Source: Rapana venosa (Eukaryota; Mollusca; Gastropoda; Neogastropoda; Muricidae). From it: 64,000 bases of DNA. Under the pieces are notes generated by a model that was not told the origin of the DNA, did not search any database, and saw only the letters and a program-made list of their open reading frames with translations. Location of the stretch: positions 69,520,526 to 69,584,525 of the forward strand of contig CM054134.1 in NCBI GenBank assembly GCA_028751875.1. Reading direction: 5' to 3'. This document shows, in pieces, positions 22,590 through 35,241 of this stretch (position 1 is its first letter; the number at the start of each line of letters is the position of its first letter). Made by a program: the position numbers and the translations under genes.

Positions 22590-23554
22590 GTTAAGCGTGC
22601 ACTGCTTGTTAGGGATGATAGTGTCGGAGATGGTGGCAGTGGCGATAGCGGTGGTGCATCATCATCATCACCATCATCATCAGTAGCACTTGGCTGTTGC
22701 AAGGCCAGTGCTGCTGGAGCTGTCATTGTGGCAGCTGTAAAAAGGGGCGAGCGGCGGAGTGGAAGGCCATTAGGAGGCGGCCGTCTCTCTGATCGGGCCG
22801 CCTTTGAAGCGCACAGGGGCTGATCAGAGCCCGGCACATCAAAGGGCCCTCACTACCGCCATGAAGCAGTTTGTGCAGCCTTCATAGAAAACGTCAAGCA
22901 CTTACAGTTGGTGCCGCTTTTTATCTAATGACTGACGGTCGCCTTTGATCTCCAGGGCTCCCAGCTCGAGCGTTTGCTTGCTTTTCCTCCTTCCATTCCT
23001 CCCCCCCCCCCTTCCAAGCCCACGATGCCTTGTGTATGTCTGTGTGCCAGAGAAATGGCAGGAGAGAGAGAGAAAGGGAGAGGAAGGGGAGGGGGGGGGG
23101 GGGGGGGGGGGGGAACAGAGAGAGGAGGAGGGATGAAAAGAGCTCACGGTGTTAGTGGCCCGGTGTGCAGCCAGCGCGTTGCGACAGAGCTAAGGTGGGC
23201 CGGGAAGTTGGGAGTGCTTCCAACTGGGGGAGATCTCTTTGATGGCAGAGTTCGTGCCATTTGAATCTTTCACATGCTTCCTGGGGAACAGGTCCCCAGA
23301 CAAGCTCTGTCAGAGCCTTTTGTGTTGGAGTGACTGGGAGGGAAAGGGGGGGGGGGGGGGGGAGGTGAGGACAGAAACTGAGAAAGGGAGTAGAGAGGCT
23401 TAATGTGTGTAGTCAACAGTACTTGTAATCTGAAAATAAATCTCAATCCCTGTCTTGGATAAAACAGAAAGGAAGTTAGAGAGAGGCTCAACCTGTAGTT
23501 AACAGTACTTGTAACATGAAAATAAATCTCAATCCCTATCTTGGATAAAAACAG

Positions 23555-23604
<50 letters not shown>

Positions 23605-23695
23605 AGAGAGAGAGGCAGGCTCAACCTGTAGTCAACAGTACTTGTAACATGAAAATAAATCTCAATCCCTATCTTGGATAAAACAGAACTGAGAA

Positions 23696-23750
<55 letters not shown>

Positions 23751-24593
23751 CAACCTGTAATCAATAGTACTTGTAACCTAAAAGTAAATTTATATCGGTA
23801 TCTTTCAAGGATAAAACCACAGTAAACTACTAACTAGTACAAGTTCTCTAGTACAAAGTACTGCTTTTAGGGAACACTTCCTTTTAATCCCTCCCCCCCC
23901 CTCCCTTTTCTTTTTTTTTTTTGGCAAGTCTTTGAAAAGATATTGATAAGTGGACACAGTAAGATCTTGTCACTAGTTTTAACTTCTATTTATTTTATCA
24001 AAACTGTCAGCAGGCTGTTGTCTGTCATTGATTAAGTGTGGGCAAGTGGGAATGGAGGAACTGACTGTTCATTAGTTGCTGTTCAGTACTCAAGCAGTCA
24101 AGGGTATACAACAGGAATTCTCATAAGGCCGTTTTATTAATTGGGATATACATGGCACTTGAGAACAGTAGGGATATGATCAGTTGGTACTGACATACAA
24201 ACATCCGAATTATCAATTATGCGACATCCTCATTGTATTTAATATATTTTGGATGCAAGCTATGACCTATTTAAGTATTTTGCTACAATGCCACATTTGC
24301 ATCACTGGTATTAAAGAGAACAAACCGTAAGTCAGGGCTTGTAAAGTAAGTCACACTTCATAATTTAAAAGTTCTCCAGAATTTGTGTATGGAAAGGACA
24401 TGTTCAAGTAGTATTCATGATTAATAGTAATGGTAAGGGGCATCATTTCACAGGGCAGCATGTACACAGCTGAATCAGCCACAGAAGAAAAAGAATCATG
24501 TTTTTGACAATTAGTGAATTACAGTATCTTAATGATATTTATATATATTGTGTGTGTGTGACTCTTGTGCTTCTTGTATGATATGGATCATTG

Positions 24594-24664
<71 letters not shown>

Positions 24665-27600
24665 GTATAAACAGTGAGACAGGTATAGTAGATGGAAGAG
24701 GAGGGGTTGAAATGGAGTGGGGGCAGTCAAAAAATGGAGAGAATGGGCTGTGATGGGGTCAGGCAGTACAAACTGAAGAGTGACACTGACAGTGAGACAT
24801 ACACACAGGCAGCCCAAGACATTCCTTACTCCCTTTCCCCACTCATACACTCTATCTTCCTTTCCTCTTTCATGTGTGTGCACACATGCACACACACCAC
24901 ACACACACACACACAACACAACACAGCACACCACACACTTACTTTATTCATTGGAGGGGAAAAAAAGGGGAAGGGGGGTGGATGAGTGATAGGAATGGGG
25001 AGGTACCCTCAAGTAATGAACTACTCCACTGGCTTGGCTTCTTAAGACTTTGAAGTGTTATCATCTAAAAGTTAACATAAATTTGATCTGAAGCACTGAG
25101 AGAGAGAGAGAGAGGGGGGGAGGGGGAGTTGGTGGGGTGGTGGTGGTTGGGGGGTTAAGTGTGTGTGTGAAAAGATACTGCAGTTATACAGGCCTATAAA
25201 GATGGGTGTGCAGATTTTGTGTGCTCTGTACAGACTGTTCAGTACACATTCATTTTTTTAAATCACCAAGTTAAATGAATTGAATTATTAGTACCGTACT
25301 GCGTGTGTCTTACTCTGTCTCTCTCTGTGAATATTTTAAGCTTGGGTCATGAATTTTGTCAAACTTAACATAAGTCATCATAACAAGGTAGAGACTAATA
25401 ATTAAATAAACATAAAGCCACCAGCATAGTGTTAAAAAAAATCTGAAAGAGAATAGAAGAAAAGAAATGTAATTCCCTGGCACTTAACAAATTTATTGAG
25501 CTTTATTATGTTTTTAAAAGATATGTCCTAAAAGTGTGGGTTTTAGTGTGATGTGTTTTAAAAGACAAAGGTTAGATATATATATTATATCCATGTTATT
25601 TGAATTCTGTAACTATCAATAGTATCATAAGAAAAAATATTATTGTACTTAGCTGCTATTGTTGGTATTTTTGCTCCTGCTAACAATACCATGGGTTGTG
25701 GCATGTTTATTTTATTTGCTGTTTCACATACATGTGACAAACAACAAAAGAGTCAGTGTGGAAAGAGATCTTGTATCATGAGGAATGTCATGTGATAATT
25801 TAATCTTGTACTAACTCATCAATGCGTCTACTGCAAATTTAAGTTAGTTGCAAGTACATCCTGGGGGTGGGGGGAAGTACATCCTGGGGGTAGGGGGAAC
25901 TGAAATTTAAGTTATTTTCTTGTTAAAATAGGAATCCTTGAATGTTGGTTGTTGACGAGTTCACTGTCATATCAAACAGTTACAACACATTAATGAAATA
26001 ATCATTTACAAATTGCGTTTCAGTGAATCAGTTGAATGAGTTGATCCACAGATCAGCCAAACTTGGCTCAAAGCTATTAAAGAAAAATTTATAATTCTAT
26101 TTGCTTTTCTTCCTCCTCCCCACTCTGACACCCCCCCCCCCCCCATTCTTCTTTTTTGCCAGTCCCACAGCTCCTTAATACTGTAAAATCCTTTCCTTTT
26201 TAGTTAATTTCCTACTTTTTTGTATCTTGTTTTGTTTACAACTTCAAGTTTGTTCCATTGTGGTTATAATCTCTTTCTTCTTCAAATGCTCAGACAGCAA
26301 CTATTGTCTGTCATAAATGAGCGAAAATGCATTGTGCTGGCGTTAAGTGCCTGACAAGTCAGGCCCAGCACACCTGACTTCTGTGTGGGAGAGAATTGTT
26401 ATCTTTAAAATTAAAGTCATTCTCAATCTGGAAAAAAGGCAGGAAAATGGACCATAAAAACAGAAAATAAACAAGAATGAATTTGACACTGACAGGAAGA
26501 AAAAGAACAAGGAAGGAACAGAAAGAGGGCTAGAAAAGAGGGAATTCAGGACTAGCAGAGAATTTCCAGAAGGTGGGGATGCTATTTATACTGAAAGGTC
26601 TCCCGGCATCCTCTTGGCTTGGGAAAGTAATTTCTTTCAATGTACCAAGTTTTTTGTTGTTTTGTTTGTGGCAGGGATGGAAACATGACATACACTCGGA
26701 AGCGGTACCGGAAGGCGATGAAAACAAATGCCCTCCAGAACAGAGAGTACCGAACAGGCCTGCACACGCAAATCATTCCTGTATGTTTGCTTTTCTTCAC
26801 TGTGCTTTTTGTGTTTTTGAGGGAAAAAAGACTATTGATAATGTTGTGTGTACACTGTGTGTGAGTGTGTGTGAATGTGAGTAAGAGAGAGAGAGAGGGG
26901 TGAAGTGTGAAAATTGAGTCATGTGAGAAATTTTTAAGTTATGGATTTGAATGGTCTTTTTGTTGTTGTTATTTGTGTGATCTCATTTTTTGGTGACTTA
27001 CTTATCCTGCTGTTCTCATGCTGCTATTGCTGATCAATCTCCCCACTCCAGCCATGTCACTTTGGTGGTGGTCAGTGTTTTATCTGTTCGTATCCATCGT
27101 ACAAAGAACACTACCTACAAAGCTCCCACTGACGACAATATCATTTGCATTGTCACTGACTCAGACTGAGTGAGATGCCCACCTGTTGTGGAAATGTCAT
27201 CATGTTCCTCATAAGACTTGTCTCCATAAACTGCTAGACCCCAAATACTTTGAGTTCAGTGTTAACTCACCACAGGACTGGAACAACATGGAAAACTGAA
27301 AATTAGGCCTCCATGAGAGCAGAGCAGCAGAAGACAAAGAAATCTATTTTTGTTCGTTGGTGATGAAGATTATAACATTGACTTTTGCTAAGTACTATGG
27401 ACATGCACCAGCTTTCAGATTGCTTGACATAAGAAATGTTGGTGTCAGCCTGAGAGTCAGACACCTGCAATATTTGTCCAGAAATGATAGGAGACTCTCA
27501 AAATCTCGTCCTAGAATTGGATCATATTGACTGTGTGGTTCCAGTCTTCCTGTTGAGCCCATAGGAAACTCACTGTGGACAGAAGCTGGCTTGTGTCCCC

Positions 27601-28714
27601 CAATCCCCCTGTAATTCTTACAGTTACAGGATTAGAATGCATGATTTTTCAGTCGGAGATGTTATGTATTAACCACAGCATCATTGCAGCTAGTTATCTT
27701 GTATTATGTTTTGAAGGGATCGTAAAGATTAAAAAAAAATGTTTTCCATTTCCAACAGCGAACTGAACGCGCCCCAAAGGACCGCAACATTGCTGAGACG
27801 GATCCTGCGCGGTTTGCTCAGTTGCTGATGGAGAAGTTGAATAAGGAGGTGGAGGAGAGGGAGGCAGTGGCCAAAGTGGAGGAGAAGCTTCGCATTCTCA
27901 ATCAGGTTATTGTCTCCTGAATATCTGTCTAACCATTGTTGGGAGGATGCTTAAAATGTCAAACTCTTGGTCAAATGGTAACTGAGAGCACGATTCATGT
28001 CTGCTGAGTTGTTTGTTGGAATAGATTTTTTTTTTTTTTTTTTTAGATTCAAGATTTTATTTCAAGAAAAAACCCCAAGGGGTACATGAAATTTAACAAA
28101 ACCACAACTTGCGGACGTGGGTGTGTGAAAAATACTCACAACGCAAATTCGCTCCAAAATGAAGAGTACAAATTATGGACATGAAAAGTGAAAGAGCATT
28201 TACAATACAGTAGATTTCTCCCCTGGAGTTAACAGTGGGACCGATTGCATTTCCCCTGCAAGTTCTGATGAGACTTTAAACCAAGATCCTGAAAGTAAAT
28301 ACATTTATTTATGCAAAGCATTTTGCACACCGCATTTTTCAGAGTAGAAAATCCAAGGGCATGGATGACACAAACATACCCAGTATTCACTCTGGTACAT
28401 TGAGAAAGATGGGCTCTACCAGTTTTATCTTGCCCATAACACACACTGCCTGAAAAATTGAGTGCAGTGCCCAAAGGACTGCTAAAAGAGTTGAGGGAGA
28501 AGTCAAGTCTAAACTGTGTTTGATACAACTACTGAGAACTTTTCATATTGTGTTCTCTGTGAATCAGATTCAGTTTTGATGCTGTTTGATTACACTGTAA
28601 ACTGTTAGTAGCATAGCATCACTTTCAATTATTGATCAAGGAGCTGGAGAACTTTAGACAGTAGAATCCTTTAAGAAAAAAAGACAAAGCCAGAAACATT
28701 TAAACACGCATGTG

Positions 28715-28802
<88 letters not shown>

Positions 28803-31168
28803 CACTTACACACACACACCTACACACACATACACACACGCACTCACTTGCTCTCTTTGACAAGAAAAACTTTGAATTTTGTATTGAGGATAGTTGTTTC
28901 AAGTTTGATGTATGGACGTTGCTTTGACAGGTTGCTCTTTCTCAGAAAACTTGTACCAACATTGTTCCCTTTGCTTTATATTTGTCTCTGCCCTTTTTGT
29001 GTGAACCTTTGTTATATTCTTGTCAGTTCTTTTCATGTGAAATCTGTTCGCATAGACTTTTCAAAGAGGATGCCGTAACATCTTTACAGCTATTGTTTCC
29101 TTTTTTGTGTTGCATTTTGTTCTCTTGTTGGCTGCTGTTCATTTGGCTTTGATATCTGTTCCTCTTCTGATCTTTCACAAACATTTCCACTCTATACCTC
29201 CGGTGTTTCAGTGAGCTGTTGCTTTGGTCTTTTGTGTTTGTTTTGTAATGTGGCTCATTACCAATTCTCTTTGAGTCACACACACTCACACACAGGGCCA
29301 CTGTGTGTCTTTTGAGTTGAGTGTGTCTTTTGAGTTGTTGAGCGCTCGGAAAAGGGGGAAAAAATGGTGGATCAGGCATTTAAGTGCTACTCTTCTGTCA
29401 GAGAGGGAATCTTTTGCCTTGTAATCTGACAAGAATTGTAATTTGACAGGGCACTTTGATGATGAGGCCGTTTGATGTACCAGAGGGTTGATATTTGTTT
29501 GAAGTGGGATTACATGGCCGACATCAAAGGGAGACAATCTCATTGCCTGCCGCCCAGAACTTGTCTTTCTTGCTTGTTCATTTAAAATAATGATGCTGCT
29601 TTCAGTTTATTCATTGGTCTTTCTGTTTTTGTTTTGTTTCTTTGTAAATCTAGCTTGCTTTTACTTTGCACTTTGTTTTCTATTGTTTAATTTGTTTCCT
29701 TTTGAAAAACATTGTTTCTGCAAGTAAAAACTGTACAGTTGTTTATCTGTTTTGTTTGATTGGTTGTCAGTGGACCAGCAAGATGTGCATGCAAGGGATG
29801 AATGCACGCATATTCATGCATAAGAGCTCTCTTATGTATACAAACGCATGTATGCAATCGCATGTGCATGCTCACATGCTCTTTTCTGGCACTCACACTT
29901 GGCATACTCACTCACTCCTGTGTGTGTGCTTTTGTGTCTCTTCCTCTCTCTATGTTTCTGTCTGTCTGTCTCTCTGTGTGCTGCTCGGCTCTTCTTTCAT
30001 TAACCCCATGTTACTATTTGCCTCCCTTCTGCCCCCTCCTCTCTCTATATCTCGCCCTCTTGGTGTTCCCCACTGTCTTCTCTCTCTCCTGCTCTGACTG
30101 TATGTGGTTCTGCCTGTCTGTCTCAGTGTCTGTCTTTATTCATGTTATTCTCACACTGTATGTGTTTCTGCCTGTCTGTCTCAGTGTCTGTCTTTATTCA
30201 TGTTATTCTCACGTGCATAAGTTTTAGACAGATATTTACAGACATTTCCTAAATGTTTTCATGGAAAAATATTGGGAGGGACTGTTTAAATAGTAATAGG
30301 ATACTCTCTTGTTTGATGTCAGTGTTACATATGCTTATGAGTTTTTGCTAGGATAATTTCTAAAGGTTGGTGATTTTTTTTTTTTTTAATGGTAGGGAAT
30401 AAACTAAGGAAGGAGAAAAAAAAAAAGTAGCTGGGTGTTCATCTTCTGTTCTCTTTGCTGTCAGGGTGAAGCTGCAGAGGAGGAAGCCACCAACAAATCT
30501 TTCGCCAAGAACACCACAGCGACGTTCATACCCCTCATGCCGCAGTCGGGCCTGGAGGAGGAGAACGCAGAAAGCATCCTGGACCACCACTGCTCTCGCA
30601 TCTGGTCCAGCTCCCAGCACACGCCTAGTCGCTCCCCGGGTCGCCAGTCCCCCCTCGCCAAATCCCCAGACAGAATGGCCACCCCGCGGCCCAAGGCCAA
30701 GCAAGTCCAACTCTCCGCCAGTGTGGCGGCCGAGGCGGCCGCTGCCTCCACCATGGCCAACATCAGCTTCCCGCGTTCGCACCATCGCAGCAAAAAGGAC
30801 CCTTCCCTGTCCAAGTCTTACGACAGTGGCATGGGGGAGGACAAGGTGATGAGGGGGGAAACCCACCGGCATATCCACCACCACCATCACCACCACCACT
30901 CGCGGGACATTGGCAACAAACAGCGGTTGGAGCTGGAGGCGCAGCAAGGGACTGTGTTTTGGCGCGAGCCCTCAGGGTTCGAGCATAGCCGTGGAAGGAC
31001 TAGCACGAAAAAGTGTGTGGTGCGCAAAAGCTCCGACGCGAGCAGTAACATTGACAGTGGGATCAGCATGGTGTATGAGACCGATTCATCGCATGTTGTG
31101 CCTAACTGGAACAATCCTTCCAGTGAAAAGTATGTGGTCAGCTTGTTCGGCTTGGGAAATAGCTGGAA

Positions 31169-31223
<55 letters not shown>

Positions 31224-34200
31224 ATGTACATTTGTGTGTTTGTGTACATGTATGTGTGTGTGTGTGAGAAAGAGAGAGGGGGGGTGGCATAGTCCTTTTA
31301 CAGTGTGTGCAGCATTTTTATTGGGTAGGTCTTAAAACTGTCAGCTTGCCATGTTGGAAGAGAGTCTCCTCAAAGCCAGCATTGTGCAGACTCCATTCTC
31401 CATGTAGTTCTTTGACTTTTTAAACTAAGGTCCTGTATGTAGACAATCATCTTGAATCCAAGTCCACCCTTTGAAAAAGAGTAGGCCATTGTGTGTAGAT
31501 GGAAATTTATGGCTGACCAACCCCCTTCCCCAAAAAACAAACAAAACAAAACAACCCAACCCCATATCAGACAAGCCCGACAACTTGGGCTTTGGTTTTA
31601 TGTTTCTAAGATATCATCCCTGAAGCTGGAATATGGTAATCTTATTAGTATAAAGAAGGTCTCATACACAAATCTCAGCAGTAGTGAGCCCTGGAATCAT
31701 AGCCAAGGAGTGAAAAAGAAAATGGAATACACCAGTCACTGTGGTGAAGTAGTTGGCGTTTTGAAGTTGCTGGGAAGGTCTTGGGTTAAAATCCTGTAAG
31801 AGTTGCGGGGTTATTGGTGGTGGTTCTAGGTTCTTTTTATTATTTTACTCCAGCCAGCTCCTACCTGGAGTGAGTCTACTGTGAGTGCAGTGGGAAGACA
31901 AAGACCACACAGTAGGACATCATCCGCTGTATGGATGCAGTTTTGAAAATGTTACTCAAATATCTTTGACTAATACTGCAGGTAGGATCTGTATTTCTCA
32001 GCCTGGTGTCGGCCAGGATATATTATAGTATTATTGGAAGAGTAAAGTACAGCCAGCCCTGTCAAGTAGTCTCAAAGCAAGGTCAGTCTTGTCATTCTGA
32101 TCGCCATAGACCATCCTGCACTAATGAAAAATTGTCTCTGATTGGGTAGCCTGTGTTGCTCTGGTCTCGTGCATAGTGACCTCAGTTATGGTAATATTCT
32201 GTACTCTTTTGCACCTGTGATGAGTTCATGCCCAAGCCCTTGGGGTCAGAGATTTGAGGGAGACTGTTGTTGGAGGGATGTTGTAATGGTCACTGCTATA
32301 GGTGGGCATCTTTCTCGGTCTGACACCATGACTATTTCATCAGTATGGGACTTGGAGGTGGTGTACTGTGTATGTTGGATCTCAGCAGACACCACTGAAC
32401 ATCACCAAAGTGACCCAGCAGGGCCCATCTAAGAGATAGTCTCATGGCAGCCTAGTGTGACGTTTTGACATTGGAAGATAGGACATGACAAGTGTGGCTG
32501 GGGTAATGAGATGGGAATGAGCAGCATGGGAACAGCAGAACAGAAAACAAACACAGATGGAATACACCTATCAAACTTACTTCTAGTGCCTTTAGGTAGA
32601 TCCAGCATACTCTTGGCTATGGTTTCTGAGAGCTATGGAACATTTTTATTTTGAAAGTATGATCTCCCGCAGAGAGCATTGTACTCACTTTTGCTGTATG
32701 TTTTTGTGGATTTTCACATAATTGTAACACACTTGAAGAAAAGAGTGATAGGTTGAGTGTATAGAATGCTGACTAGGATGGTGCTGTGGTTTCAGAGTGA
32801 TGAAGTGGATGATGCAGAGTGAGACCATTACGGGTGATACAGGGTCGGGCTCTGTGGACACTGACCGCAGTTCCTCAACCAAGCGCTCCCACCGTCATGC
32901 CGCTGCTTCTACCTCACAAACACACAAACAGAGGTGAGGAGTAGTCATCACTTTGCTCCGTCTGGTGGGAGGGGGGTGGCCTTGTAAGAGTACTGGAACT
33001 CGCTGATGGAAGCTATAGCCGAGTGATTAAGACCGTTTGACTCCAGTCCGGTGGGTTTATGCAGTCATGGGTTTGAATCTCGGCAGCAGTGTCGTGTGAA
33101 TGAAGGATAAGGATTTTTGTGATCGGCCAGGTCAAATTAAAGTGCAGACCTGCCAGTGCCTTGGTTCCTTTTGTGTGTGTATACAACATACTATACACAT
33201 CTGGATATGTATGTTAAAGGTCCTGTAATTCATGTCAGCATCTGGTGGATTGCAGAAACATAAATATATCCAGCACGCATCCTGTACTAAAAAAAAAAAA
33301 GCTGGAATGTGTCAGTTGAGGTCAGCAGGCAGACCTCCCGCAAAGATGCGGCAAGATGGACAGACACGCATCCACCAATAGGAAGAGAAAGGAACTGCAT
33401 GACATTATCTGGGTGCAGTTTATCGTAGGACCAGTTATATTAAATAATATACTATATAACAGTATTTGAAATCAAAGAGCAAACGGGTAACACATATCTT
33501 AGTCTGTATTTTTTCTTTCAGCTCTAAGAGCAAAACGGGTAACCACATGTCTTAATTCGTAGTGATCTTTTTCTTTCAGCTCTAAAGCAAAACGGGTACC
33601 ACATGTCTTAAGTCGTTGATCTTTTTCTTTCAGCTCTAAGAGCAAAACGGGTAACCACATGTCTTAAGTCAGTGTGATCTTTTTCTTTCAGCTCTAAGAG
33701 CAAAACGGGTAACCACATGTCTTAAGTCGGTGTGATCTTTTTCTTTCAGCTCTAAGAGCAAAACGGGTAACCACATGTCTAGTCGGTCCGCGTCCATGGA
33801 GCGCAGTGGCATGCTGTCATGGGGGATGACCGGGGCGACTTTGCCAAGCCAGCCATTCGTCCAGGATTCGAACATGCCCCTCCCCACCCCGCCCAACCCC
33901 ACCACGCAGCTGGAGGAAGCCAAACGACGCCTGGAGGAGTCGCGCACTTCAGGGCCTGTCAAATCCAAGTATGTGGGACGTCTGCAAGAATTGTACTTGT
34001 CTTCAGGAAGTATACTTGTGTCTTGTGGACGTAGCGTGGTAGAGGGAATGGATGGGTATTTTTTTTGTAGAAGCGGTGCCAAATTTTGGTTGTTTTTGTG
34101 TGTGTGTGTGGATAGTTTTAAGTGTAGTTGCAGATGTGTATATATATGCACACTAAGTACCAGTTTGCTGTTGGTAACACTCCTTGTATACAAAACTGTT

Positions 34201-35171
34201 GCATTTTTTTCTCCAGGGAAGGTGGGTGGGGTGTAAAATTTTATGCCTTTTAAAAAATTTTTAAAGGAAATGTTTACATTTTTCTTTCGGGGTACAGGGT
34301 ATTGAATTTAGTTTTCAAATTGTAGCCACACATTTCTGTGTGTGTGTGTGTGTGTGCATGCGTGTGCGCGTACGCACTGGAGTGAATGTGTATTCTTTTG
34401 TCACTTTGTGCAGTTTTCACTGACAAGCTTTTTGTTGTCTCTCTCTCCTTTCTCTGTATCTCCCTCCCTCCCCACCCACCTACTCTCTCTCTCTCTCCCC
34501 CTCCCTCCTTCCCTCCCTCCCCCTTCTCATTTGTAGTGAATCCCTCTCTTGTTTGTAGTGAATTCAAACAAAAAAAAGCATCATTTTTTCTTGCTGACCA
34601 GCCAGCCACACCACCTGTGTTGCAGGTCTTTCGCTGGAGTGCCTTCAAAAGAAAAAGTTCGAATTGTGCCTGGTGCGGGCATGCTTCCTCCATCGCACAT
34701 GCCTTCCGTACGCACCGTGCCTAGTGATCTGGACACTTCTTCGGATACACCCGAGTAAGTGCAAGGGGGGTCTGTTCTTGCTGAAATATTAACATGTCTT
34801 ATGATGCTGCGCAGTCACTCACACAGCACACAACACACACACACTTAGACACACACTTAGACACACACTTACACACACACACACTACACACACACACACA
34901 CACACACAACACTTACACACACACTTACACACACACACTCGCACAAAAATACCAACACTGATGCTATTTCTTAACCTTTTCTCCTTACACTCCTTCCTCT
35001 CCCTTCTTTAACTTCCACTACACTTTCTATTTCCCTCGTCTAATATCACTTAGAGTGAACAGACGTTAAATTGAAGACAACAACAACACTCACACACACA
35101 CTTAGACACACACACACTCGCGCACACACACACACACACACAACTCTCACACACACACACACACTCTCTCT

Positions 35172-35241
<70 letters not shown>

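Noticed and set aside
30360..30947. 195-codon open frame on the minus strand
   Set aside because: It is the antisense shadow of GC-rich Axin exon 5.
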